DNA from: Bacteroidia bacterium
Lineage (GTDB): Bacteria > Bacteroidota > Bacteroidia > Flavobacteriales > Flavobacteriaceae
Direction of reading: 5' to 3'
DNA length: 64,000 nucleotides
NCBI GenBank assembly: GCA_030427735.1
Contig: JAUIBP010000014.1
Location: 1-64,000, forward strand
The notes below the pieces were generated by a model. The model was not told the origin of the DNA, searched no databases, and saw only the letters and a list, made by a program, of their open reading frames with translations. This document shows, in pieces, positions 23,388 to 32,449 of this stretch. Each line of letters starts with the position of its first letter. Positions within the stretch are counted from its first letter, which is position 1. The position numbers and the translations under genes are program-made.

Positions 23388-25637
23388 TTGAAAAAGAAAA
23401 AAATCAGTAAAAAAAAGCATTGGGGTTTTGTAGTCTTCAAGCTCTTAGGTTTGGGTATTGTGTTATTTGGGCTGTTTGTTGCTAGTATTTATATAGGTCT
23501 TTGGGGAAAGCTTCCTACCCGACAAGCTTTATCCGATTTAAAACAAGCCGAAGCCAGTGTGGTTTTAGATCATAATCAGGAACTTATTGGGAAATATTTT
23601 GTGTTCGATAGGCAGATTATAGCTTTTAACGACTTACCAAACTATTTAGTTAATGGTTTAGTCGCTACCGAAGATGCCCGATTTTACGAACACGATGGTA
23701 TCGATTATCAAAGTTTTATACGGGTGTTTTTTAAAAGTTTGTTGCTTCAGGATAATTCGGCTGGAGGCGGAAGTACCATAACCCAACAGTTGGCAAAAAA
23801 TCTATTTGGGCGCAAATCCTACGGATTTTTATCTATGCCCATTAATAAGATAAAGGAAATGATTGTGGCGCGCCGTATAGAAGCGGTGTATAGTAAAAAC
23901 GATATTATTGCTTTGTATTTAAACACCGTGCCGTTTAGCGAAAACACCTTCGGCATTGAAAGTGCAGCCCAGCGTTTTTTTAATACCAGCACCAAAAACT
24001 TGTCGCTATCGCAAGCTGCTACTTTGGTGGGGACTTTAAAAGCTAACCATAGTTACAATCCGCGGTTATTCCCCGAAAGGAGTCAGTTACGTCGCGATGT
24101 GGTGTTTCAGCAAATGGTGAAATACGGTTATTTAGAAGAAAACGAACGTTTGCAATTAAGCAATCAGCCGCTGGAAATCGATTATCATAAATTCACTTAC
24201 AACGAGGGTTTAGCGCCATATTTTAGGGAACAGGTTAGACAGCAGGTTTTAAAAATTTTAGATAGTGTAAATCGTGCAGACGGTACGACTTATAATTTGT
24301 ATAAAGATGGTTTAAGCATTACCACCACGTTAGATTACACCATGCAGGAATATGCAGAAGCAGGCATGAACAAGCACATGAAAGTTTTGCAACGCCAATT
24401 TGAAGCAGCTTATGGCAATAACGCACCTTGGCTAAAAAACAAAACCTTAATTGACGAATTGGTTAAAAACCTTCCGCAATACAAACAGTTAAGGTCTCAA
24501 AAATTATCGGACGGTCAAATTTTAGATTCTTTACAACGGAAAACAAAACGCCCGTTATTTTCCTACGAAGGGGATACCATTGTTATGGCTTCAACAATAG
24601 ATAGCTTAAAGCATTATTTGAAGTTTTTAAACACGGGGTTTGTGGCTGTTAATCCGCACTCGGGAGCTGTAAAATCCTATGTGGGCGGTATTAATTTCGA
24701 ACATTTTAAATACGACCACGTACTAACGAGTAAACGACAGGTGGGATCGACTTTTAAGCCGTTTGTGTATACAGCTGCTTTGGAGTCTGGTATGGATCCG
24801 TGTACCTATTTTTCGCTTCGGGAAGTAACGTATACAGGAGAAAAAGCTTGGACACCTTCTAATGCATCGTCGGATGAGGACGATCCGCACATGAATTATT
24901 CGTTAGAAAAAGCCTTAAGTCATTCGGTAAATACCATTGCGGTTAAAGTACTCGAGCAAGTCGGGATCGAATCTGTAATCTCACAAGCGAAAAAAATGGG
25001 CATAAATTCAGCATTACCAGAAGTACCGTCTTTAGCTTTGGGAACCGCTGAATTATCACTTTTAGAATTAACAGCTGCTTATACCAGTTACGTGAATAAC
25101 AGTGTCGCGGTTACGCCATATTTTATTGAAAAAATTGAAGATAAAGACGGTAAAGTGCTTTATCAGCATCAAAATTCAAAAGCATTAAAACCGGCCTTTA
25201 GCGATGCTACCCGGCAAACCATGCTCGCGTTTATGCAAGCGACTGTAGATGAAGGCACGGCCAAACGCCTGCGTTCAACTTATGGTTTAAAAAACGATTT
25301 GACTGGTAAAACGGGAACGACGCAAGATAATAAAGACGGCTGGTTTATGGGGGTTACTCCCAATTTGGTAATGGGGTCTTGGGTTGGAAACGATAACTAC
25401 AACATCGGGTTTAGTAGTACCGGTATTGGTCAGGGAGCTAATTCAGCTTTACCTATTGTAGCTAATTTTTTGTTGAAATTGAATAGAAATTCAGAATATA
25501 AAACCATAACGCAAGCGACTTTCGAAACGCCTTCCAACGAGGTGCTTGAAGCTTTGGATTGTAATCCAGATAAACGCGATGGTTTCTTTAAGCGTTTATT
25601 TAAGAAGAAACAAAAAAAGAAAGCTTTTGGTGAGTAA
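23388..25637 (+). CDS. Penicillin-binding protein 1A-type bifunctional transglycosylase/transpeptidase
   Basis: A 749-residue class A PBP with a very basic cytoplasmic N-terminus and one membrane helix (~13-37). The GT51 glycosyltransferase domain (~60-240) has catalytic Glu95 in ATEDARFYEHDG and GGSTITQQLAKNLF. The transpeptidase domain follows, with Ser454/Lys457 in STFKPF, SVNT, and KTGTTQDNKDGWFMG. It polymerises and cross-links peptidoglycan in the periplasm. The start is TTG: an in-frame stop lies 12 bases upstream and the next ATG (codon 150) would remove the glycosyltransferase site. A 16-bp palindrome (23341-23356) precedes it. Confidence 0.93.
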   Translation: MKKKKISKKKHWGFVVFKLLGLGIVLFGLFVASIYIGLWGKLPTRQALSDLKQAEASVVLDHNQELIGKYFVFDRQIIAFNDLPNYLVNGLVATEDARFYEHDGIDYQSFIRVFFKSLLLQDNSAGGGSTITQQLAKNLFGRKSYGFLSMPINKIKEMIVARRIEAVYSKNDIIALYLNTVPFSENTFGIESAAQRFFNTSTKNLSLSQAATLVGTLKANHSYNPRLFPERSQLRRDVVFQQMVKYGYLEENERLQLSNQPLEIDYHKFTYNEGLAPYFREQVRQQVLKILDSVNRADGTTYNLYKDGLSITTTLDYTMQEYAEAGMNKHMKVLQRQFEAAYGNNAPWLKNKTLIDELVKNLPQYKQLRSQKLSDGQILDSLQRKTKRPLFSYEGDTIVMASTIDSLKHYLKFLNTGFVAVNPHSGAVKSYVGGINFEHFKYDHVLTSKRQVGSTFKPFVYTAALESGMDPCTYFSLREVTYTGEKAWTPSNASSDEDDPHMNYSLEKALSHSVNTIAVKVLEQVGIESVISQAKKMGINSALPEVPSLALGTAELSLLELTAAYTSYVNNSVAVTPYFIEKIEDKDGKVLYQHQNSKALKPAFSDATRQTMLAFMQATVDEGTAKRLRSTYGLKNDLTGKTGTTQDNKDGWFMGVTPNLVMGSWVGNDNYNIGFSSTGIGQGANSALPIVANFLLKLNRNSEYKTITQATFETPSNEVLEALDCNPDKRDGFFKRLFKKKQKKKAFGE

Positions 25638-25671
25638 TACTAAATAAGTTATTGTTTGCAACAAATATATT

Positions 25672-25725
25672 TAGCCACAAATTCACGAATAAAAAAACTT
25701 TAAGATATTCGTGAATTCGTGGCTA
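25672..25725. repeat. Inverted repeat, GCCACGAAT-type, copy 2
   Basis: Arms of 20 bases, TAGCCACAAATTCACGAATA (25672-25691) and its near-perfect inverted copy (25706-25725, one mismatch), are separated by 14 AT-rich bases. It shares its core with the degenerate copy at 934-991. It follows the PBP gene by 34 bases, so it may also help end transcription. Confidence 0.75.
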
Positions 25726-25846
25726 TAGTCAGTTTTTGAAATATAGGAGTTAGAAATACTTAATAACAATTATTCATGTATTTTAAAGTAAAGCTTCTTT
25801 TTTTTAGAATTCGATATTACCTATTTTTGAAAAACTAATGGTTTAA

Positions 25847-26845
25847 ATGACAATTATGTACCAAGCAAAAGATACCAGATACGAAACCTTGCCATATCGC
25901 CGCTGTGGAAAAAGTGGCCTCATGTTACCGCCAATTTCTATTGGATTGTGGCATAATTTCGGCGATGTCGATGTTTTGGAAAACGGCAAGAAGATGCTAC
26001 ATACGGCTTTTGATAATGGGATTACCCATTTCGATTTAGCGAACAATTACGGACCGCCACCAGGTAGTGCCGAAACCAATTTTGGCCGTATTTTAAAAGA
26101 TAGTTTTTTACCGTATCGCGACGAACTCATTATTTCCACAAAAGCAGGTTATACGATGTGGCCAGGACCTTATGGCGATTGGGGTTCTAAAAAATATTTG
26201 GTTTCCAGTCTGGATCAGAGTTTAAAACGTATGGGCTTGGACTATGTCGATATTTTTTACCATCATCGGCCAGATCCCAATACACCTTTGGAGGAAAGTA
26301 TGGCTGCTCTGGATTTAATTGTACGTCAAGGAAAAGCCTTGTATGTGGGCTTGTCTAATTATTCGGCTGAAGATACTTTAAAAGCTTCAAAAATATTAAA
26401 AGCATTAGGGACAGCGTGTTTAATTCATCAGCCACGTTACAGCATGTTCGATCGTTCGGTGGAAGATGGCCTGTTGGATGTGTTAGGCGAGGAGGGGATT
26501 GGCTCTATTGTATTTTCACCCTTGGCACAAGGCTTGTTAACCAATAAGTATTTGAAGGGGATTCCAGAAGATTCTAGAGCGGCCAAATCTACAGGGTTTT
26601 TACAAAAAGATACTGTTACCGAAGCGGTTATAAATAAAGTGAAGAAATTGCATGAAATTGCTCATAATCGCAATCAGAGCTTGGCGCAAATGGCCGTTGC
26701 ATGGTTGTTGAAAGACGAGCGTGTAACCTCGGTTTTAGTGGGTGTAAGTCGTGTAGAACAGCTTTTAGATAATTTGGATGCACTAGATAATTTGAAATTT
26801 TCAGACAGCGAATTAGAGCAAATAGAAACCGTTCTAAACTCGTAA
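25847..26845 (+). CDS. Aldo/keto reductase (YghZ/GprA-like)
   Basis: A 332-residue TIM-barrel NADPH-dependent reductase. The signature runs LPYRRCGKSGLMLPPISIGLW in part, then HFDLANNYGPPPGSAE with catalytic Asp and Tyr, KAGYTMWPGPYGDWGSKK, DYVDIFYHHRPDP and IVFSPLAQGLL. The GPPPGSAE and WPGPYGDWGS motifs point to the L-glyceraldehyde-3-phosphate reductase subgroup, which reduces or detoxifies small aldehydes. A TATTTTTG element at 25822-25829 could be its -7 box. A second ATG lies three codons later at 25856. Confidence 0.87.
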   Translation: MTIMYQAKDTRYETLPYRRCGKSGLMLPPISIGLWHNFGDVDVLENGKKMLHTAFDNGITHFDLANNYGPPPGSAETNFGRILKDSFLPYRDELIISTKAGYTMWPGPYGDWGSKKYLVSSLDQSLKRMGLDYVDIFYHHRPDPNTPLEESMAALDLIVRQGKALYVGLSNYSAEDTLKASKILKALGTACLIHQPRYSMFDRSVEDGLLDVLGEEGIGSIVFSPLAQGLLTNKYLKGIPEDSRAAKSTGFLQKDTVTEAVINKVKKLHEIAHNRNQSLAQMAVAWLLKDERVTSVLVGVSRVEQLLDNLDALDNLKFSDSELEQIETVLNS

Positions 26846-26926
26846 AACTAATACTGTTTTAAACAGTCTCACGACTTTTTATTAGAAGCACTTAATTATT
26901 CAGCTATTTGATAGTAGAATATTAGA

Positions 26927-28759
26927 TTAATCTAATGGCGTGTCTAGAGTGTTCCACCAATATTTTTTTAATAGTATTATACAAATTACTAAGAGCACTA
27001 AAGAAATATAAATGGGCTCAACCTGTTGGAAAATAATATACATGGGCAGGATAACAAGAACAGTTTGCGCCACTATACCTATAAAAACATTAAACATGTC
27101 GCGTTTAAAATGGGTGTTGGGTTTTAGGTTTTTATTTTCGGCTTGTAATTTATCTTGTATAGGTTTCCAAAATCCCCAAGGTCTTACATTGGTGTAAAAC
27201 GATTTTAAGGTTGCTTCGTCTGTTGGTGGAGCCGCGTAAGTACCTATTAAGCATCCTAAAATGGAAGTTATTAATAATACGGGAAAGTAGTAAAGGTCTA
27301 AAACGCCATCTAAAATAGCAGGGAGTATTAACGCAGGGATCATACCAGCAACCATACCCCAAAAGAACCCTTGGCCATTAAAACGCCACCAGTGCCATTT
27401 TAAGACGTTGGCTACGACATAGCTGCCAAACAGAGCAGATACTAGCCATTGTAGAATAGAGTTTACATCTTCAACAAAAAATCCTAAAATAATACTTATG
27501 GTAACGACTAGAATACCAGAACCATAATTCATGAGTTTGATTTTTCCGGAAGTCACGTTAGTCGTACTGTATTTTAAATAAATATCGTTAATAAGGTAAG
27601 CTTGTGCAGCGTTTAAGGTGCCTGCAAAAGTAGACATGAATGCAGCAAGCAGGCCGGCTAATAAAAGTCCTAGTAACCCAACGGGAGCAAATTGTTTTAT
27701 GGCCGAAGGTAAAATGAGTTCAAAGTCAATAGCTCCTGTAGCGGTTATTAAATCTAATTTGTCGTAATAAATCAGTGCTAGGGCGGCAAATCCCGCAATC
27801 ATTAAATAGCGTATGGGCATTAAGACTACACTTACAAAACCGCTCATTTTTGAAGCATCAGCAGGCGATTTAGTCGATAATATTTTTTGCATATCGTAAT
27901 TCGGTGCAGGACCAGCAAGACTAACTAGAACCCCTTTAAACACCATCATCATAAAGAAAATAGAAAACAAACTGTACCCGTCTGATTGAATTTTCTTGTT
28001 TACTTGAGGTATAATCTGGCTCCAGTCCATTTGTAATTCCCAGCCAAAAAAGGGAGACATCCAACCTTCGGGAACCAACAGGTTATGTTCGCTTACGGCA
28101 TTAAAACCAATGTATGCGATTACCAAAGCCGAAATGGTCATGATAGCAAATTGTAGTACATCTGCCCAAACAATGCCCGACATGCCGCCTAAAAGGGAGT
28201 AGAATACGGCAAAAAGGGTGAAAATGATGCCGTAAAAATGAGGAACGTATTGCGCCGATACATTAAAAGGTACATAGCTGCTTACAATTTCCCAAGGCAA
28301 AAATATTTCTACAAATTTCCCAAGACCTATAAAACCATAAGCCAAAAAGCCAAGGCAACTTAAAAGGGCAAAAACGACTACAATAGTATGCGATAGTTTA
28401 CCGCCTTTTCCGCTCCCAAAACGCGTTTGTATCCATTCGGCTCCTGTGGTAACGTTAGAGCGTCTTAACCATTTAGATAGGTAAACCATTAAGAAAATTT
28501 GATTAAAAACTGGCCACAGCCAAGGAATCCAGGCGCTTTTTATACCGTAAACAAACATAAGGGTAACCAGCCAAATGGTTCCAGAAATATCGAACATTCC
28601 CGAAGCGTTCGACAGACCAAGCATGTACCACGGTATAGATTTGCCACCTAATAAATAATCGTCAGTACTGCGCTGTGCGCGTTTTCTTAATACTAAGCCT
28701 ATAATTATGGTGGAAACTAAATAAATTAAAATGATTGAAATGTCTATTCCTTTTAGCAT
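26927..28759 (-). CDS. Sodium:solute symporter (SSS family)
   Basis: A 610-residue integral membrane protein with about thirteen hydrophobic helices. The start, IILIYLVSTIIIGLVLRKRAQRSTDDYLLGGKSIPWY (residues ~10-45), is the SSS family opening. A later LLAAFMSTFAGTLNAAQAYLINDIY corresponds to the conserved helix with the Na+-site Ser/Thr residues. It couples Na+ influx to uptake of a sugar, amino acid or similar solute. The nearest neighbour is an aldo/keto reductase on the opposite strand, so no substrate can be inferred. A C-terminal ~100-residue tail includes two further helices. Confidence 0.88.
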   Translation of the reverse strand: MLKGIDISIILIYLVSTIIIGLVLRKRAQRSTDDYLLGGKSIPWYMLGLSNASGMFDISGTIWLVTLMFVYGIKSAWIPWLWPVFNQIFLMVYLSKWLRRSNVTTGAEWIQTRFGSGKGGKLSHTIVVVFALLSCLGFLAYGFIGLGKFVEIFLPWEIVSSYVPFNVSAQYVPHFYGIIFTLFAVFYSLLGGMSGIVWADVLQFAIMTISALVIAYIGFNAVSEHNLLVPEGWMSPFFGWELQMDWSQIIPQVNKKIQSDGYSLFSIFFMMMVFKGVLVSLAGPAPNYDMQKILSTKSPADASKMSGFVSVVLMPIRYLMIAGFAALALIYYDKLDLITATGAIDFELILPSAIKQFAPVGLLGLLLAGLLAAFMSTFAGTLNAAQAYLINDIYLKYSTTNVTSGKIKLMNYGSGILVVTISIILGFFVEDVNSILQWLVSALFGSYVVANVLKWHWWRFNGQGFFWGMVAGMIPALILPAILDGVLDLYYFPVLLITSILGCLIGTYAAPPTDEATLKSFYTNVRPWGFWKPIQDKLQAENKNLKPNTHFKRDMFNVFIGIVAQTVLVILPMYIIFQQVEPIYISLVLLVICIILLKKYWWNTLDTPLD

Positions 28760-28994
28760 TTGTGCCTGAAATTTAGAAGTGCAAATAATTTTTAAAAATA
28801 GAGCTTTTAAAAAGGAATAAAAATTTTTTAACTAAGAAGTGTTTTACTTAAAAAAGAAGTTGTCGTTGTAAAGGTTCATTACTGTTGAAATATAGGGTGT
28901 TAGTTTTTTTAGAAGATTGAAATTTTACAGTAGTTTCTCTTTTTTTATTCTTTAATTCTATAACTTTATAAACTAACTTTAAAAGCTATTAATT

Positions 28995-29387
28995 ATGAAA
29001 AAAACAATAACTGGTATAAGTTTTGTGTTTGTGATGTTATTAACACTTGGTCTTCAGGCGCAAAATATTAAATTACCATCTCCAGATTTTTCAAAAGATA
29101 TGTTGTCTGCTTTAAATCCAGGAAGCGATTTAGGATTGTCGTCCGATGTTAAGTCTAAAGTGGATAATGAAATCAAAAGTTTTGTAAATGATGTTGTAGG
29201 TATTATGGGAAGTTCGGATGATGACGAAACTAAAAAACTAAAAATCAATAACAGAAAAAAAGAACGCGATGGTATTTTGGGTTCGGCTTTTGGTAGCGAT
29301 AATGCCTTGAAATCTTATAAAAAAGATTTAGAAAAACAGTTAAAGCCTTTTAAGCGAAAGTATAAAATGGCCAGTTGGATATTTTAA
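28995..29387 (+). CDS. Small secreted protein, unknown
   Basis: A 130-residue protein with a signal peptide ending LQAQ (about residue 22), then an Asp/Lys-rich helical mature part. No domain is recognised. The NPGSDLGLSSDVKSKVDNEIKSFV segment (residues ~42-65) and the acidic SSDDDE patch suggest a soluble periplasmic helical protein. It stands alone with 235 bases upstream and a bidirectional terminator downstream. Confidence 0.6.
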   Translation: MKKTITGISFVFVMLLTLGLQAQNIKLPSPDFSKDMLSALNPGSDLGLSSDVKSKVDNEIKSFVNDVVGIMGSSDDDETKKLKINNRKKERDGILGSAFGSDNALKSYKKDLEKQLKPFKRKYKMASWIF

Positions 29388-29390
29388 ATA

Positions 29391-29429
29391 AAAAGCCCGT
29401 TGTAACATATTATTACAACGGGCTTTTTT
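29391..29429. terminator. Bidirectional terminator between convergent genes
   Basis: A 15-bp perfect stem AAAAGCCCGTTGTAA/TTACAACGGGCTTTT with a 7-base loop carries T-runs in both directions. It serves the secreted-protein gene and the 11-residue-repeat lipoprotein gene. Confidence 0.9.
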
Positions 29430-29445
29430 ATTAGAAAGAATACCA

Positions 29446-29814
29446 TTAGTTTCCTTGAATGGCATCGTTTGTTTTGTCGGCAGCATCTTTTACAGCATCT
29501 TTGGTGTCTTTAGCGGCACCTTCAACAGCATCGGCAGCATCATCAATAGCGTCGCCTGTAGCATCTACGGCGTCGTCGATTGCATCTCCAGTAGCTTTTG
29601 CAGCATTATCCATAGCTTCACCAGCTTCATCTGCAGCGTGGTCTAAAGCATCTGCTGTATCTTCAGCAGTTTCTTTAATAGCATCTCCAGTAGCATCTGC
29701 AGCGTTTTCAACAGCATCTGCTGCGCTTTCAGATTTTTCTTTAACATCTCTACAAGAAGTAAAGGTGCTTCCTAAGGCTACTAATAAAGCTGTGCTTAAA
29801 AGTAATTTTTTCAT
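29446..29814 (-). CDS. Lipoprotein of seven 11-residue Ala/Asp-rich repeats (LEA/apolipoprotein-like)
   Basis: A 122-residue protein. A signal peptide with lipobox FTSC (Cys21) is followed by almost nothing but Ala, Asp, Glu, Lys, Thr and Ile. From residue 38 to 114 the sequence falls into seven consecutive 11-residue units, such as AADATGDAIKE, TAEDTADALDH, AADEAGEAMDN, AAKATGDAIDD and AVDATGDAIDD. Eleven-residue amphipathic periodicity is the hallmark of late-embryogenesis-abundant and apolipoprotein-type helices. These are often disordered in solution and protect membranes or proteins under stress. The role here is inferred from composition only. Confidence 0.75.
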   Translation of the reverse strand: MKKLLLSTALLVALGSTFTSCRDVKEKSESAADAVENAADATGDAIKETAEDTADALDHAADEAGEAMDNAAKATGDAIDDAVDATGDAIDDAADAVEGAAKDTKDAVKDAADKTNDAIQGN

Positions 29815-29928
29815 AATTTAAGGTTTTTTAGTGTTATAATTAGTGTAACAAGTTACTAACTTCTTGATTAACTTGTTTTAAAAATGTTAATTATTTTAAC
29901 ATTTTTACTAATAATTGATTTTTAAACC

Positions 29929-31164
29929 TTATTTACGAAGAAAGTCTAGTATTTGGACGACAGAACCTTGATTGTTTTTAATGTAATTGGAGTTTTTATG
30001 GCCAGATTCTTCTCTAAAGTATTCGTTGTTAATGAGTTTGTCTAAAATAGAATTTAGTTCGGTTTGCGAAGAAATACTAAACATACCCTTTTGGGCAATC
30101 ATGGCTTTAGCTTCGGGGAATTTTTGGTAATGCGATCCAATAATTATTGGGCAACCAAAAACTGCCGGTTCCAGGGTATTATGCAGACCTGTTGTGCCAA
30201 CGGCTCCTCCAACATAAGCGATATTAGCGTAATTGTATATTTTAGTTAAAAGTCCAATCGTGTTAATTATAAGTACTTTGGCTTGGATCAGCGTGGCGCT
30301 GTTCATCTCGGAATACAACACACTTTGCACGTTTAAACTATTTTGTAAATGCTGTATTTGGTTGCTTTTAATATTATGGGGAGCAATAATGTATTTTACA
30401 GCGTTGTTTTTGTTTTGATTGATATAATGAATTAAAAATGCCTCGTCTTCGGGCCAAGTACTTCCGGCAACAACACAAATGTTATTCTGTTTAAAGGTTT
30501 TTATAAACTCTAAAGTATTGTCTGTTTGTAATTGATTGGAAACACGATCGAACCGCGTATCTCCAGAAACAGTAACTGCATTATAATTGATGGATTTTAA
30601 AAGTGATTTTGAAGCTTCATCTTGAGTGAAAATGTGTGAGAACCCGAATAATGCGTCTCGCATAAATTTACCATAGCCTTTAAAATACGATTGGTTTTTT
30701 CTAAATAAGGCAGAAATTAAAATAGCGTTTCTGTTTTGGGTTTTAAGGGTTAAAAGATAATTTGGCCAAATATCGTATTTAACAAAAACGGTAAGTTCTG
30801 GTTTTACAGCATTAATAAAACGCTTTGCATTGTATGGGGTGTCTAGTGGTAAGTAAACCACGCAATCTGCAACCGGCGCGTTTTTTCTGATTTCGTAACC
30901 AGATGGCGAAAAAAAGGTGAGTACTACTTTGTGTTTGGGGTATATTTTTTTTAATTCGTTAAACACAGGCAATCCTTGTTCGTATTCGCCTAAAGAGGCA
31001 CAATGAAACCAAAGTGTAAGGTCTGATGGTTGTAGGTGTTTCGCTAAAATGGTAAATGTTTGTTTGCGCCCATCTACACCTTGTTTTATTTTGGTGTTAA
31101 AAAGCGCTACGACTTTAAGCAGGTATTTGGCAGCAAAAATGCTTAAATTATAAACAATCTTCAA
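29929..31164 (-). CDS. waaA: 3-deoxy-D-manno-octulosonic acid (Kdo) transferase
   Basis: A 411-residue GT30 glycosyltransferase, membrane-associated on the cytoplasmic side. It adds Kdo from CMP-Kdo to lipid A precursor in LPS core synthesis. The N-terminal hydrophobic helix (~3-20) is followed by HCASLGEYEQG with catalytic Glu60, then FVKYDIWPNYL and the CMP-binding C-terminal half (VVAGSTWPEDE, GGAVGTTGLHNTLEPAVFGCPIIIG shown in part). The length is normal. It is divergent from the DegT/galE pair, which may also serve surface polysaccharides. Confidence 0.92.
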   Translation of the reverse strand: MKIVYNLSIFAAKYLLKVVALFNTKIKQGVDGRKQTFTILAKHLQPSDLTLWFHCASLGEYEQGLPVFNELKKIYPKHKVVLTFFSPSGYEIRKNAPVADCVVYLPLDTPYNAKRFINAVKPELTVFVKYDIWPNYLLTLKTQNRNAILISALFRKNQSYFKGYGKFMRDALFGFSHIFTQDEASKSLLKSINYNAVTVSGDTRFDRVSNQLQTDNTLEFIKTFKQNNICVVAGSTWPEDEAFLIHYINQNKNNAVKYIIAPHNIKSNQIQHLQNSLNVQSVLYSEMNSATLIQAKVLIINTIGLLTKIYNYANIAYVGGAVGTTGLHNTLEPAVFGCPIIIGSHYQKFPEAKAMIAQKGMFSISSQTELNSILDKLINNEYFREESGHKNSNYIKNNQGSVVQILDFLRK

Positions 31165-31209
31165 AATCCTTAGTTTCTAGCAAAAATACATTTCTTATCT
31201 AGATTTTCA

Positions 31210-31239
31210 TTGGTTAGCGTTGCTGAATTTTGTAATTTC
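31210..31239 (+). promoter_or_regulatory. Candidate promoter upstream of the DegT/galE pair
   Basis: TTG at 31210-31212, 20 bases, then TAATTTCG (31232-31239), one base off the TAnnTTTG consensus. The leader to the start codon at 31316 would be ~70 bases. Confidence 0.4.
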
Positions 31240-31315
31240 GTTAGCTTGATATCCAGTACGGATTTTTTAATTTATAGTTCGGTAGTAATACGTTACGGAC
31301 TTTAATTTCTTTCAC

Positions 31316-32449
31316 ATGAAAAATATTCAAATGGTTGATCTTAAAGGTCAATATAAAAAAATAGAAGCCGTTGTAAATGCTTCTATTTTAGAAGTTTTAG
31401 ATACAACAGCATTTATAAATGGCCCAAAAGTTAACGCGTTTCAGAAGAATTTAGAAACCTATTTAGGTGTAAAGCACGTTATTCCTTGTGCCAATGGTAC
31501 AGATGCTTTACAGATTGCCATGATGGGCTTAGGTTTAAAGCCAGGCGACGAGGTAATTACCGCCGATTTTACTTTTGCAGCTACAGTAGAGGTTATTGCG
31601 CTTTTACAGCTTACGCCAGTTTTGGTTGATGTAGAACCAGATACTTTTAATATAGATGTTGAAGCCATTAAAAAGGCTATTACCCCAAAAACAAAAGCGA
31701 TAGTGCCGGTGCATTTATTTGGACAATGTGCCAATATGGAAGCTATTATGGAGATAGCCAATGCTCATAATTTATACGTTATTGAAGATAATGCGCAGGC
31801 AATAGGCGCCAATTTTACGTATATTAACGGAGATAAGAAAAAAGCTGGTACAATTGGTCATGCTGGTTCTACATCGTTTTTCCCTTCAAAAAATTTAGGA
31901 TGTTATGGCGATGGTGGTGCTATTTTTACTAACGATGACGATTTGGCACATACCATTCGAGGAATTGTAAATCACGGAATGTACGAACGCTATCATCACG
32001 ATGTTGTTGGGGTGAATTCTAGGTTAGATTCCATTCAAGCTGCTGTTTTAGAGGCTAAATTACCGCATTTAGATGCTTACAATGCAGCGCGAATAGCTGC
32101 CGCCAATAAATACGATGATGCTTTCAAAGACGAAGATAAAATTACTGTGCCGTTTAGAAATGGTAGTGAAGATAACCATGTTTTCCACCAGTACACGTTA
32201 AAAGTTACGGGCGTAGATCGCGATGCTTTGGTAAAACATTTAAATGAAAATGGGATACCATGTGGCGTGTATTACCCGATTCCTTTACATAAACAAAAAG
32301 CGTATACAGACGAGCGATATAATGAAGCCGATTTTAAAGTAACAAATCAATTAGTTAAAGAGGTGATATCGTTGCCTATGCATACCGAGCTTGATGATGA
32401 ACAAATTGATTTTATAACAACAACAATTAAAACATTCATAAATGAGTAA
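31316..32449 (+). CDS. DegT/DnrJ/EryC1/StrS-family sugar aminotransferase
   Basis: A 377-residue PLP enzyme of the sugar aminotransferase type. The N-terminal MVDLKGQYKKI, the CANGTDALQIAM cofactor loop, VIEDNAQAIGA, and the PLP Lys192 in FFPSKNLG are all visible. It aminates a keto-sugar nucleotide (for example UDP-3-keto- or UDP-4-keto-sugars) for LPS or glycoprotein glycans. Its end overlaps the next gene, an NDP-sugar epimerase, by 8 bases, supporting a role in nucleotide-sugar synthesis. The exact sugar is unknown. Confidence 0.9.
   Translation: MKNIQMVDLKGQYKKIEAVVNASILEVLDTTAFINGPKVNAFQKNLETYLGVKHVIPCANGTDALQIAMMGLGLKPGDEVITADFTFAATVEVIALLQLTPVLVDVEPDTFNIDVEAIKKAITPKTKAIVPVHLFGQCANMEAIMEIANAHNLYVIEDNAQAIGANFTYINGDKKKAGTIGHAGSTSFFPSKNLGCYGDGGAIFTNDDDLAHTIRGIVNHGMYERYHHDVVGVNSRLDSIQAAVLEAKLPHLDAYNAARIAAANKYDDAFKDEDKITVPFRNGSEDNHVFHQYTLKVTGVDRDALVKHLNENGIPCGVYYPIPLHKQKAYTDERYNEADFKVTNQLVKEVISLPMHTELDDEQIDFITTTIKTFINE

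Noticed and set aside
29459-29821. 120-codon plus-strand frame opposite the 11-residue-repeat lipoprotein
   Set aside because: Its Ala/Ser-rich repeats are the antisense reading of the Ala/Asp-rich lipoprotein gene, whose signal peptide and lipobox decide the strand.
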